Of a stretch of 64,000 nt of DNA, positions 44,991 through 55,429 are shown one piece after another. A program made the position numbers and the translations under genes. The notes beneath the pieces are model-generated. The model made no database searches. It was not told where the DNA came from and saw only the letters and a program-made list of their open reading frames with translations. Position 1 is the first letter of the stretch. Each line of letters starts with the position of its first letter. The stretch comes from Clarkia xantiana subsp. parviflora (Eukaryota > Streptophyta > Magnoliopsida > Myrtales > Onagraceae), in assembly GCA_036873135.1 (NCBI GenBank), contig JAPTYO010000013.1, positions 19,775,901-19,839,900 on the forward strand. Reading direction: 5' to 3'.

Positions 44991-46679
44991 TGATAGTTCC
45001 GCGCCTCTCCTTACGGGTACCTGAACCCGAGGCCTCATGTTCGACCTTCTTCTTCTTCGGGGATCGGTCGCGGGACTTGGAACGGGATCGTGACCGACTT
45101 CTGGAACGGGATCGGCACCGTCCCCTTCCGACAAACTCTTTTAGCTTCCCCTTCTGGATCAGCTTCTCAATTTCCTCCTTCAGCTCCCGACAGTTTTCGG
45201 TGTCGTGACCATTGGCTCGATGGTAGCGACAGTAACGGTCAGGGCGGCCTCCTAGGAATTCGCCTTCTTTTCTCGGAGGGTATCGGGCGAGACCCTGTCG
45301 GTCCATCACAGCCAACACAGAAGTCATCGAGCTATTGATGGGAACAGCCCGATCTTCTCGATTGTCCTTCCTTGGAGGACGCATGTCCTCTCTTCTCTCG
45401 GGGCGACCGCGGTTCCTACTCCCCTCCGACTTGTCGCTCCCTGTGCAATCATCCGACAGCCTGGACGATGGCTTTCCTCTTCCCGACTTCGGGGGATCGA
45501 GTTCTCCAGCAGCAATCTTCGACTCCTGGACGTCGATTTGCTGTTTCACCCTCGCCTGCAGGGCCTCCATACTCCACACAGCCTTCGCGGCTACGCTATG
45601 CATTAGGTCGGAACCGTACGGAGCGCTCAAGTTCCGCAGGAAAGTGCGGATGGTCTCACCCTCCGAAATTTCTTCATCAATCTCCGCAGCACTTGCAGCT
45701 AACCGCTGGTAGTATGCCAACGATTCGTCGGGCCTCTGCACCACCTGAGTCAGGGATCTCACGCTCTTCAGAAGACGCCTTCGACCTTGATACTGCTTGA
45801 TGAAGCGGTCGTGCATATCGGCCCAGCAGGTGATGCTTCTTGGAGGGAGGCTGAAGAACCAAGTCATGGCCCTTTCTCCCAGGGTTATCGGGAACAATGA
45901 GCATATGAGATCATCGTTCGATGTTCGTCCCATACAGGCCTGGACATGCCTCTGCACATGGCGAACTGGGTCCCCCTCACCATCGTACTCCTTGATGGTC
46001 GGAATACCTAGCCCAGGCGGGGCTACGGTATCGATCAGCCGCGGCACGAAAGGATGGCTGGACCGATCCCTCAGCTCCGATGTCATCTGCTTCTGATCAC
46101 CCATGCAGATGCTCACGATCTTCACCACCTGATCAGGGGTTATGGGGCCATTCAAGGGAATGGTTCTATTTTGCACCGGTCCCGGCCGTCAACCACGAAC
46201 TTCTCCGGGTGTGCCAGCTCCTTGCCCTTGCTCCTGGGCGGAACCTCCTGAACCTCTGGGTCCACCCTCGGCGGGGGTGGTGGTAATTCTTCTCGCGGAG
46301 GCAACTCCTCCGCTCTCCTGGCGGCCTCTCTCTTATCCAGCAAGGCCTCCATGGCGGCCAAGAACATGGGCATAGCCTTCGCTACTGCCTTGGCCAACTC
46401 CGAGTTCGAAGACGACCCTTCTTCCCTTCGCGGGACTCCTTCTCTTCCATGGCCCACCGGGTTTGGGGGAGCCTCATCTTCCTCCCTACGCGGGACATCC
46501 TGCCTGTTCGTCTCAGCATCTCGGACTGAGACCTCATAGCCATCACCTTGCCCCCCTGTCTGGGAAAGAGCAGGGTTCTCACCTTGTTCAGCAACGCGTT
46601 CTGGCAACGGGGAGTTCAAGGTTCCTGCGGGTCGAGAACTGCCAGCCAGAACTTGCTTCTTCTTGCCACCACCTGCCAT
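44991..46679 (-). pseudogene. Gypsy-3 gag
   Basis: Start chosen at 46679 (MAGGGKKKQVLAGSS), matching the start of the other two. The first frame ends at 46152; the next frame, overlapping from 46176, carries the gag domain (GDPVRHVQRHVQACM, LGERAMTWFFSLPP), a CHHC knuckle (YCRYHRANGHDTENC) and an alternating Arg-Ser run (about 45060-45125). One frameshift near 46165 is the only clear break; programmed shifting cannot be ruled out but the others do not show it there. Confidence 0.87.
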
Positions 46680-46713
46680 TGATCTGGTAGAAGCTATCTT
46701 GACTTTTCGTAAG

Positions 46714-46733
46714 CTTCCCACAGACGGCGCCAA
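46714..46733 (-). other. Gypsy-3 primer binding site
   Basis: TTGGCGCCGTCTGTGGGAAG on the minus strand, next to the 5' LTR. Confidence 0.87.
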
Positions 46734-47495
46734 TGTTGGATCACGGGCGAAGCTCCGTTACGTCCTTGACGGAAAGCTTGGACTCCTGGGCTCCGCGTAA
46801 TCCTGCAAAAGGGGATGACCTGGGTGGTGACCCAGAATCCCTCTCCGATGCTTAAATGAGTACGGTGATCAATGGGTGGTAAGCACAAGAGTATAAGTTC
46901 GTCTTAGATCATTAGCGTTTTCTGAGGTAACTTCCTCCTTTATATAGGAGGGGAAGTTACTCAGTTACCTGTGGCCATGATTGGCCGTTTTGCCCGTGAT
47001 TCCGTGTATCTCGCCACGATTCCGTATATCTCGTTAGGGATTCCGTAGATTTCGCCCCACGCTCCGCGTATCTTACCCATACTCCGCGTATCTCGGGCAC
47101 GCCCTGCGTATCTCGGGGGGGCTTATCTATATCTTTAACCGTCTCCCACTACTCTATCTAGTAGGCGGGTTTCTCGGTCTTTGTCCTCTGATCACAAGTC
47201 ACGACTCCTGTCGGGGACTCCAGAGTTGTCTCATTCTAGGTCACCACCCAGGACCTTCAGTCTCTGCGGGACAGGTCCAGCCTCTGCGGGGCTTTATTAT
47301 CGGGCCCTTTACTAAGGCATATCGGGCCTGCTCAGAGGCTTCTTGTCGGGAGCATTCAGCTCCTTTATTGGGACCGCTGAAATCGGGACCCTTCGTACTG
47401 GGCCTCTGGGCCTTCCAGGCTTTCACGAGGCCCATTGGACCTACTCGCCGTCCATTGGCTGTTAACGGGGTTGACGATTACATCGGAACCCATCA
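46734..47495 (-). repeat. Gypsy-3 5' LTR
   Basis: 762 bp; pairs with 39844-40606. The promoter hairpin is at 46922-46964 with loop TATATAAA in sense. Confidence 0.96.
46922..46964 (-). promoter_or_regulatory. Gypsy-3 promoter: TATA box in hairpin loop (5' LTR)
   Basis: Same stem-loop as in the 3' LTR. Likely core promoter of gag-pol. Confidence 0.78.
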
Positions 47496-47500
47496 TTATC

Positions 47501-47903
47501 CAAGATCTGTTGAGCAGATAGGTTGCGTCCACGCGACTGAATTTCTCAAATTCTCATCCGAAAACAGAGCTCGATTCGCATAACTGTAAGTGTCATTTTA
47601 GGAGGACAACGAGTTATACATCCACACAATGAAGAAAAGAAATGCGAGAATCAAGATTGTCTATGACTATGGAGGTAGAAACGGAAAATACGAAATCGGC
47701 AATAGGAATTGCTTAGGGTTTGGGGTTGAATTGGCAAAATGGTGGCTGCGATGGAGACCTCCTTCTGCTGCTAGGGTTATGTAAGTAATGGCTTAAAATT
47801 ATCTATTAATGGGCCGGGCCTTATGCAATATTTTGGCCATTTAACTTGCAATGGGTATTTTATTTATTCTTTTGTCTAAATATTATATATAATATATATA
47901 TAT
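47501..47903. other. CACTA interior right of Gypsy-3
   Basis: Moderately GC-rich to about 47790 and may be a gene piece (for example the stretch around 47690-47780), but no family is recognised. It then turns AT-rich. Confidence 0.5.
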
Positions 47904-48600
47904 ATACTAGATAAATGGTCCGAGCTATGTGCGGATATATAATTGTATAAATTTAAATTTTATGTAGCTTAAGTCATTATCATGTATAAAATATATATTT
48001 CTAAAGGTTTGAAAAAATGAATAAATAAAAATGTAATAATTCTTTTTTCATTTAAAAAAAAATTGAAGATAAGATATGTAATTGTGTTTACAGAAAAACT
48101 AATATAACATATTTATAAATATTGAAAATGTTTAGAAATATGTTAGCAGTAAATTATGTTAATATTATATTATTGTTAATAATGTGATTGATACATGGGA
48201 CTTTATGTATAATTTTTTAAATATGAGATTAAAGAATTAAAGAAAAAATAATTCTGTAGCGAATGGATGAATTGAAACGGCTTCTAAAATGCATTGTGAG
48301 GGTTTGGAAAAAAAAATCTATGCATACAGAAATTATATTTATAAAATGTGCATAAAAACACATGTAAAATATTTATAAAATATGGAATTAATATAGCTTG
48401 ATTTGACATGTCATTGCCCAATTTTATTAGGTGTCAAAATTTATAAGTTTCATAAGAATTGATTTTTAATGTTAAATTAAGGAGTTTAAGAAAGAAAAAA
48501 AATAGTTGTGTAGTGGATGAATGACAACTATTAAAATATTATTATGTTAATTTGACATAATAACAACTAACCCGCGCGATGCGCGAGTGTTGCACTCTAG
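47904..48600 (+). mobile_element. Helitron-like non-autonomous element (candidate)
   Basis: The right end has a GC hairpin (CGCGC-GAT-GCGCG, 48573-48585) about 11 bp before CTAG followed by T, as at Helitron 3' ends (CTRR). The left end reads TATACTAGATAAATGG, like plant Helitron starts, but the leading TC is not clear. AT-rich interior, no gene. Confidence 0.5.
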
Positions 48601-50110
48601 TCTTTAATTAATTTAGAAAGTCTAATTTTTTATATAGAGGAGATTAATTAGAGTAATTATACAAATAAATGTTTTGTTAAAGTAATTAGATAAGTGCTAT
48701 ATATAAATGACTATTCTTTATCTATATATTTCCTTAAATAAATATCAATCATTACTAGTACTATTAGTTTAATCAATTTTTTGCACGAATGTAAATACTT
48801 TTATATTATTATAAATAAATCAATAAATTAGTAAATTATTTGAAAGATTCATTTTACCATAAAATTTTATTTCTTGCATGGAAGCCCAATTGAACTAAAT
48901 ATATTTTTCTCGATAGCTGAAAAATAAAATAGATTATTATCCATCTTAACATGAAAAGTGTAATGTCATAATATAAATGAATATTAATATATTTAAAAAT
49001 ATATTTACTAATATGGTTTAGGGTATAGTTGTTTATAGTTTAGGTCATAGTGATTTAAAGTATTATCGTTTAGGGTATCATGATATAGGGTATAGTAGTT
49101 TATAGTTTAGTTATATTGATTTATAGTATTGTGGTTTAGGATATATTGATTTATAATGTATAATGGTTTATGAGTTATGGTATAGTGATTTAGAATATAA
49201 TTGTTTATGGTATATAGTGATTTAAGGTATATTTGTTTATTGTTTATAGTATAGTGATTTAAGGTATATTGGTTTATAGTTTAGGGTATAGTGATTTAAA
49301 GTATAGTGATTAATGGTATATTGATTTAAGGTATATTTTGTTTAAGGTTTAGTATCAATCATTACTATGACGATGATAATTCTTTTAAATACATATTTAT
49401 GTTTTAATGACTCATATTTCAGTAAACATCCAACAATGATTGGAATTTTTTTTTAAATATATATATATATACGTATAATAGAAACGTATAATTTTGTACT
49501 TCTTCTATATATATTTTTTTTAAAACTTGTATGACAAGCTACACATCTTAAATAATAATTTATATTAAATAAAAACCTCTCATTAGTTTTTATAATATTT
49601 AATAATACATATTTGTATTTTTAAATTTCAGACAAAAAGTATTAATGTTAAACCAAATTTAATAATCAAGATAGTAATTCATTATGAGTTTAAGGTAAAT
49701 GTTATATATAAAGTTTGACACTAAATAATTAAGTTTATAATTACGAACAAACTTGTACACCTTAAATAGCATACCTTAAATGAGCATACCCTAAACTATA
49801 ACATTTATTCTCTAAATCAATATATCCTAAATTACTAATACAGTTAACCACTAAACTCTACATCATAACACCATAAACCTTTTAACAATATACTCTAAAT
49901 ACCGAACACACTTAACTGGCATACCTTAAATGACTATACCATAAACTATAACACTATATTATCTAAATAAATATGCCCTAAATTACTATTACCATTAACC
50001 ACTAAACTCTACATCATAACATCTTATACCCTTTAACAATATACCCTAAATGTCAAACACGCTTAACTAGCATACCTTAATGACTGTACCCTAAACTATA
50101 ACACTATATT
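48601..50110. repeat. AT-rich CACTA interior with opposing degenerate repeats
   Basis: About 49010-49360 has many GGTATAGTGATTTA/GTTTAGGGTATA units. About 49760-50105 has the complement type (TACCCTAAACTATAAC). No gene. Confidence 0.75.
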
Positions 50111-50388
50111 CATAAAATACATCTTTTTTGCCTCGTGTCAAATTCGACTCAGAGACATGTGTAATAATATTTCTTACACGGTTTGTACACGAACTTAGGT
50201 CGTGTTATTATACCTGTGTCAGAATCGTGTTAAAGGTCGTGTCAGTTTGACACAAGGCATTTGACCGTGTCAAAGGTCGTTTTAAATCTCAATTCGTGTC
50301 AACATCGTGCTAAATATCGTCGCAATTTGACACGAGGAACCACCTCGTGTCAAAGTTCATGTTAATTGACCCTAGTTTCTTGTAGTGT
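50110..50388. repeat. CACTA right subterminal repeats and TIR
   Basis: Repeated CGTGTCAAA/GACACG motifs, then the terminal repeat 50361-50388 ending TTTCTTGTAGTG. Confidence 0.85.
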
Positions 50389-50391
50389 CAA

Positions 50392-50862
50392 CTCACAATA
50401 ACAACACTATGCAAGTTGCGAAAACCACGCTAATTTATATGATGGTGTATTTTTTTTTTTTATTGAAGAATACTTTGGAAGAGTTAGTGTACTCCCAGCA
50501 GGGGAGCCCTGATCTAATCCAAGTAGTGATCAACAGTTGATAATTTGAAGCTTCATTAGTAGTTAGCACCTCTTAAGTATGATAAGGATTTTATTGCTAG
50601 CTTTATTATTTTTCAAATAAATGGAAGTATTATCTTTTTATACCCGATTGAATTACCTTTTGACATGTTGAAAAATGATGCTAATAAGAACTTGGCAATC
50701 AATAAATTATGAAGAAATTAATTAATTTCAGTAAAGAAAAAGAAAACTGAATATAAGAATTCTATTGTTTAGATGATGAGTGAAGTAGCTAAGAAGAACC
50801 CTAAAAGAATCAAGTTTATTAAAGTAGATGTTTAGTTGTTCGGACAATATTTTTCTTTCCAG
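50392..50862. other. Non-coding flank before the NOT3-like exon
   Basis: AT-rich, no gene seen. The last bases (TTTTTCTTTCCAG) form a good splice acceptor for the next feature. Confidence 0.6.
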
Positions 50863-51008
50863 GTACATTTGGAGGCATCTATCTATCGACTCAAGGTTCA
50901 TATAATGAAGTTGGAATTACTTTTGAGGCTTCTAGAGGATGAAGAATTGAGTCCTAAGCAAGTCAGTGATGTCAAAGACTTCCTGGATGACTATGTGGAT
51001 CGCATAGG
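50863..51008 (+). pseudogene. NOT3: Exon of a NOT3-like CCR4-NOT subunit gene
   Basis: Preceded by TTTCTTTCCAG; codes VHLEASIYRLKVHIMKLELL, then LRLLEDEELSPKQVSDVKDF and LDDYVDR. This matches what I know of the N-terminal coiled-coil domain of NOT3, a scaffold subunit of the CCR4-NOT mRNA deadenylase complex, whose plant form has HIMKLELILRLLDN and DVKDFLDDYVER here. Some positions that are constant in the family differ (for example Arg-Ile after YVDR). No neighbouring exons are seen: CACTA lies to the left, Copia-4 to the right. It is most likely a relic or transduced piece, or one exon of a gene split by transposons. Confidence 0.65.
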
Positions 51009-51181
51009 TTTATTTTTATCACCTCATATACCTTCTTTCGTATGGACTCCTATCGATTCATCACCTTACAAATGAGGTGTGATGCACGTTCATTAATACC
51101 AACCTTTTTTGCTTGAAAGTCTAGATGAAGAAGACCCGTTTATCGTTTTTTTTAGAGGTTATATTTGAGAGAGGCGGTGAC

Positions 51182-52575
51182 TGTTAAAACCAATCTGTTT
51201 TGCTAATCAAGATTAGTGTTTTTGATGAACAAACAAAGAAAGAACACTTTGAATAACTTGGAACCGAAGAAATCTGTTTATTCAACTGAAAACTTCAAGT
51301 GCAAGAAACGTTACTTAGGGCACGTTTGATTGCCGGTATTGCGATATCTTAATACCGGTATTAGCTAATACATTCTTAGCTAATACATGCTTAGCTAATA
51401 CAATGTTTGATTGAGCCATGTATTAGGATATCCTAATACAATGTTTAAATGAACTTTGTATTAGGATATCCTAATACAATGACTAAAAGACCTAAATACC
51501 CTTACTTGCATTTTCAATGAAGATATATTTTACATATGATTAATTAACAAAGATAAAATTTACAAAAAAAAAATAACTTCAATTATTTAAAATAATATTT
51601 TTCATAAAAAAAAAATCAAATTTATGTATAAATAGTAAAAACTATTTTTGTTAACGTATAAATATGTATATATATAAAGTAAATAGTACAAAACAATTGA
51701 AAAAAGTGATTAGCCCGACCCGACCCGTTCTAGCCGGGCCTAGCCCGAACTAAACCAAAGCAACATAAAGAAACCCGACCCGAACAGCCCGAATTGCTCA
51801 GCTCGGCCCGAACCGCATAACCCGACCCGAACTGACCTGCCTGGCCCGAACCATCCAGCTCGGCCCGAACTGACCAGCCCAAACCACCCAGCCCGACCTG
51901 AACCGCCCAGCCCGACTCGGCCCGAACCGCTCAGCCCGACCCGAACCGCCCAACCCGGCCCGAACATGACTCGGCCCGACCCGACATACTCCGAAGTTTC
52001 GATGTAAACGGGGTCCGGCCCGAAGCTACGATGTAAACAGTGAGAGTTTGCCATTATTACAAGGGTAAATTGGTAATTAGGAGATTGGTATTAGCTAATG
52101 CTTTACTTTTAGATGGTATTAATTAATACCAAATTCCTTCTATAATTGAGTATTAGCTAATACTTGGTATTAGCTAATACCAATACCAAGTTGACACAAA
52201 CAAGGTATTAGCTAATACCGGTATTAGGATATCACAATACCGGCAATCAAACGTGCCCTAAGGTACAAGTTAACCGCTAAACTAACATTCAAAATACCTA
52301 GAAACATGGGCAACTGCCCCTACATTTAAGGTCTGACTTCCACCAAACATTCTTATCCTAAATACACACTATAACAGCTTACTCACTAGTTAAACAAACT
52401 AAGTGACCAACTGTGTCTGCACCATGCCTCTGTTGTGTATCACTCGTGCATTAGTCGTGCATCACCCGTGCTTTAACTTCACCCATTCTTTTGGCCATGC
52501 CCTGCACGATCAGAGTATGACCTCTGCACTTGCATTATGCCACTATCATCACCATGCCAACCTTCTATCCGAACA
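51182..52575 (-). repeat. Copia-4 3' LTR
   Basis: TGTTAAAACCAATC to CTATCCGAACA on the plus strand. It is about 453 bp once the 941-bp MITE is removed. Matches the start of the 5' LTR at 63371. A short purine tract (on minus, TTTAGGGGAGGATA) adjoins it at 52576-52590. Confidence 0.9.
51318..52258. mobile_element. MITE-A: PIF/Harbinger-like element with a GC-rich core
   Basis: 941 bp. Terminal repeats GGGCACGTTTGATTGCCGG and complement, then GATATC and ATACCGGTATTAGCTAATAC. The flanks are TTA and TAA, so the duplication is TA or a TTA/TAA with one base lost. The core (about 51711-52030) is a run of CCCGACCCGAACCG-like units. A 104-codon Gly-rich minus frame lies there, best read as repeat noise. 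Confidence 0.82.
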
Positions 52576-52597
52576 TATCCTCCCCTAAACTGAACAT

Positions 52598-53530
52598 TCA
52601 TGCATGAATGTCAGTATATATTAAAGAAGAAACACCTAACCTGAATCTCAAATTCTCAAACACGGCAAATTTAAGTGGCTTAGTGAAAATGTCTGATGCA
52701 TTATATGAACTCCTGCAATACTCAAGATACAACTCAGTACCAGCACACAAGTCACGAAGATAATAAAATCTAACATCAATGTGCTTGGATCTTCCATGAA
52801 GCACAGGATTCTTGGCCAATTTGAGAGTAGAACTATTATCACAGAGCACCTTAGTTGGCATGCTCAAAGGATGAAGCATGAAAGCCAATAGCCTTCGAAT
52901 CCAAAGGGTATGCTTAACACATTCAGTGGCAGCAATAAACTCTACCTCAGTAGTAGAAAGAGTGACTATTTTCTGTTTTTGAGATAGCCAGGAGACTGCA
53001 GCTCCAGCTAACACAAACGCATAACCACTTGTGCTTTTTCTATCTTCTCTATCACCAGCATAGTCACTATCAGTAAAGGTTAACAGATCTGAGTTATCAC
53101 CCTTAACAAATTTCAAACCAAAGCTTGTGGTACCCTTAAGATATTTAAGTATCCTTTTGCAGGCAAACAAGTGATTCATTCTAGGATTTTCCATAAACCT
53201 AGCAACAAAACTCACAGCAAACTGAACATCTGGCCTTGAGGCTGTGAGATACATTAGACTCCCTACAAGTTGTCTATAAGTGGTTTTATCAACCACAACA
53301 CTAGAATCAGACTTGACTAACTTTCAGTTGGTTTCAATGGGAGTTCTAACTGCATTACAATCAGCCATATCAAACCGTTGAAGCACTACTTAAATATACT
53401 TCTTTTGACTGATAAATATGTGTGATGGGGTTTGAGTAACTTCTAAGCCAAGATAATAATGAAGCAACCCCATATCAGTCATATCAAACTCAGACATCAT
53501 TTCCCTTTTAAATGTTTCAAATAAGGAACT
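52598..53530 (-). pseudogene. Copia-4 RT C-terminus and RNase H
   Basis: The RT end (SSLFETFKREMMSEFDMTDM, LLHYYLGLEVTQTPSH) is followed by a frame break near 53390-53296, then copia RNase H: TYRQLVGSLMYLTASRPD, LTFTDSDYAGDREDRKST, STTEVEFIAATEC, CDNSSTLKLAKNP and DVRFYYLRD, stop at 52598. Acidic residues of RNase H (TDSD, TEVEF, CDN) are present. It is separated from the RT catalytic part at 59526 by the LARD. Confidence 0.9.
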
Positions 53531-53535
53531 ATAGT

Positions 53536-53794
53536 TGTCAGACCTAAAATCTGACCTAATGCGACATACATTTGAAAAACGTGGAATTTTGCATATTGCC
53601 ATAAATATATATCATATATTTTCTGAATATTACAAAATATTAAATGCATCTACACTATCCAAATTTAAACTAAGCCTATTTTTAGCAACCCCGTGACCTT
53701 CCATATTTAAATATTTCCATTTTTAAACGTGTTACACATAACATTTTCGAACGTGTTATATACGTGTCGCGCGTACCAAAATTAGGTGTTTACA
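53536..53794 (-). repeat. LARD 3' LTR, internally deleted
   Basis: 259 bp against 1377 bp in the 5' LTR. The sequence jumps from CGTGGAATTTTG to CATATTGCCATAA, so about 1.1 kb is missing. Confidence 0.9.
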
Positions 53795-53937
53795 GCTTGC
53801 CCCTCTTTGGACGGACTCTCGTAGAATGCATTCGAGGGGGTTTGTCCAAAGACGAGTAAACACTAATGTTGGCTAGGAAGTATATCTTCTTCCGGGTCTT
53901 CAAGTCTCCAAGGTGGCCTTTGGCATGATGCGAAAAA

Positions 53938-54410
53938 GTTAAACTTCTGTCGGCGGTGCCCCTGTTGACGGTGCCTCCATTGGTATCGCAGAAAAATAAA
54001 GCCTCGGTCGGCGGTGCCCCTGTTGGCGGTGCCTTCGTTGGCGTGCGGAAAATAGAACCTCCGTCGGCGGTGCCCCTGTTGGGAGTGCCTCCATTGGTAG
54101 TGCGGAAAATAGAACCTCCGTCGGCGGAGCCGCTGTTAGCGGTGCCTCCATTGGTAATGCAGAAAATAGAACCTCCGTCGGCGGTGCCCCTGTTGGCGGT
54201 GCCTCCATTGGTAGTGCAGAAAGTAAAGCCTCCAGTGGCGTGCGAAAAAGTAAAGCCTCCAGTGACGTGCAGAAAAGTAAAGCCTCCAGTGGCATGCGGA
54301 AAAGTAAAGCCTCCAGTGGCGTGCAGTAAAGTAAAACCTCAATGGACGTTGCCTCCAGTGGCGAGCGACAAGGAAAATCCTCCAGTGGCGTGCAATAAAG
54401 TAAAACCTTT
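53938..54410. repeat. LARD array 1: 57-bp and 27-bp units
   Basis: About five 57-bp units with GTCGGCGGTGCCCCTGTTGG, then about six units of 27 bp with CCTCCAGTGGCGTGCG. Long open frames on both strands are a by-product. Confidence 0.9.
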
Positions 54411-54790
54411 GGTGATGATTGGTAACAGAAGACCTCTACGTCAGACAGTACCAACAACCTCTGGTGACGCCTCTAGTGGCGAGTGGTAACGGAAAAACCT
54501 CTACGTCAGACCATACCGGAAAACCTCTGGTGATATCTCTGGTGGCGAAAGATCTCTACGTCATACCGTACCGGAGAACCTTTGGTGATGCCTCTAGTGG
54601 CGAGTGGTAACGAAAGACCTCTACGTCAGGCCGTACCGGAAAACCTCTGGTGATATCTCTGGTGGCGGAAGACCTCTACGTCAGACCGTACCAGAGACCC
54701 TTTGGCGATGCCTCTAGCGGCGTATGTTAGAGAAGAGCCTCTAGTGGCGTCCGTTGGAGAAGTGCCTCTAGTGGCGTGACTTGCGAGGGC
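54410..54790. repeat. LARD array 2: about 60-bp units
   Basis: Units with GACCTCTACGTCAGACCGTA and CCTCTAGTGGCGAGTGG, about five or six copies. Confidence 0.88.
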
Positions 54791-54849
54791 TGAATACTAA
54801 TACTTCGTTCGTCGGGGGTGACTCTCAGGAAGCTGGACCACTTCAGATC

Positions 54850-55135
54850 CTGATTGTCGGTTGATTAGTAGGAACAGACTGTAACAGTCCTACTTATCTT
54901 TGAATGGTGACTCGCGAGAGCAGACTATAACCGTCCAGTTTGCCGTGAAATTGACTTGTAGGAACAGACTGTAACTGTCCTACTCATCATTGAATGGTGA
55001 CTCGCGAGAGCAGACTGTAACCGTCCTGCCTGTCATGAAGTTGACTCGTAGGAACAGACTGTAACTGTCCTACTTATCCTTGAATGGTGACTCGCGAGAG
55101 CAGACTGTAACCGTCCCGCTTGCCGTGATGTTGAA
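54850..55135. repeat. LARD array 3: about 90-bp units
   Basis: Three copies with GGAACAGACTGTAACTGTCC and GGTGACTCGCGAGAGCAGAC. Confidence 0.9.
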
Positions 55136-55429
55136 TTGGAAAACGCTGTACCGTTAGATAATACACAGGCGCACGAATGTTTGTCCATAATTTTTGCCTA
55201 AATTGCGCATGGTGCAACAACTTAGTGGAATCTTTCTCTCTCTTTTTTTTTTTTTTTTAGAATCTCTCTTTTCTCTCCTTTTGCCACGATCGTTTGAGAG
55301 ATTTCCGACCGTTCCCCTCGATTTTTTTTATTTTCTCTCCTCTTTCCATGACTGCAATTTCTGAATTTGCAACCATGACCCTCATTTCCTGATTTTGCCT
55401 AGGCTGCCCTTTCGGGTTTTCAACCTAGC

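Larger units (their letters stand above)
39844..47495 (-). mobile_element. Gypsy-3: deleted Ty3/gypsy (Tat lineage) element lacking the antisense gene
   Basis: 7652 bp, LTRs 39844-40606 and 46734-47495, target duplication TTATC (39839-39843 and 47496-47500). It shares primer site, polypurine tract, gag and pol type with Gypsy-1 and -2 but is 3.6 kb shorter. The antisense gene is absent and pol has two large internal deletions. LTRs differ at about six places by eye, so it is a fairly recent insertion in the CACTA element. Confidence 0.95.
35919..50388. mobile_element. CACTA (En/Spm) DNA transposon, hosting Gypsy-3
   Basis: Both ends carry CACTACAAGAAACTAGGGTC as inverted repeats (28 bp alike), with the 3-bp duplication TCA outside (35916-35918 and 50389-50391). 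Subterminal regions repeat a CGTGTCAAA motif in both orientations. Without Gypsy-3 it is about 6.8 kb. I see no transposase frame, so it is non-autonomous or a decayed copy. Inside are a short-repeat array, duplicated captured exons, a Helitron-like piece and AT-rich repeats. Confidence 0.9.

Noticed and set aside
46152..46176. Programmed frameshift between gag frames of Gypsy-3
   Set aside because: The other two elements do not shift at this place and no slippery site is evident; a plain indel is simpler.
51740..52054. Gly/Arg-rich 104-codon frame
   Set aside because: GC-rich repeat core of MITE-A.
53939..54489. Repetitive frames of 172 and 177 codons on opposite strands
   Set aside because: Tandem array of the LARD read on both strands; no conserved domain.
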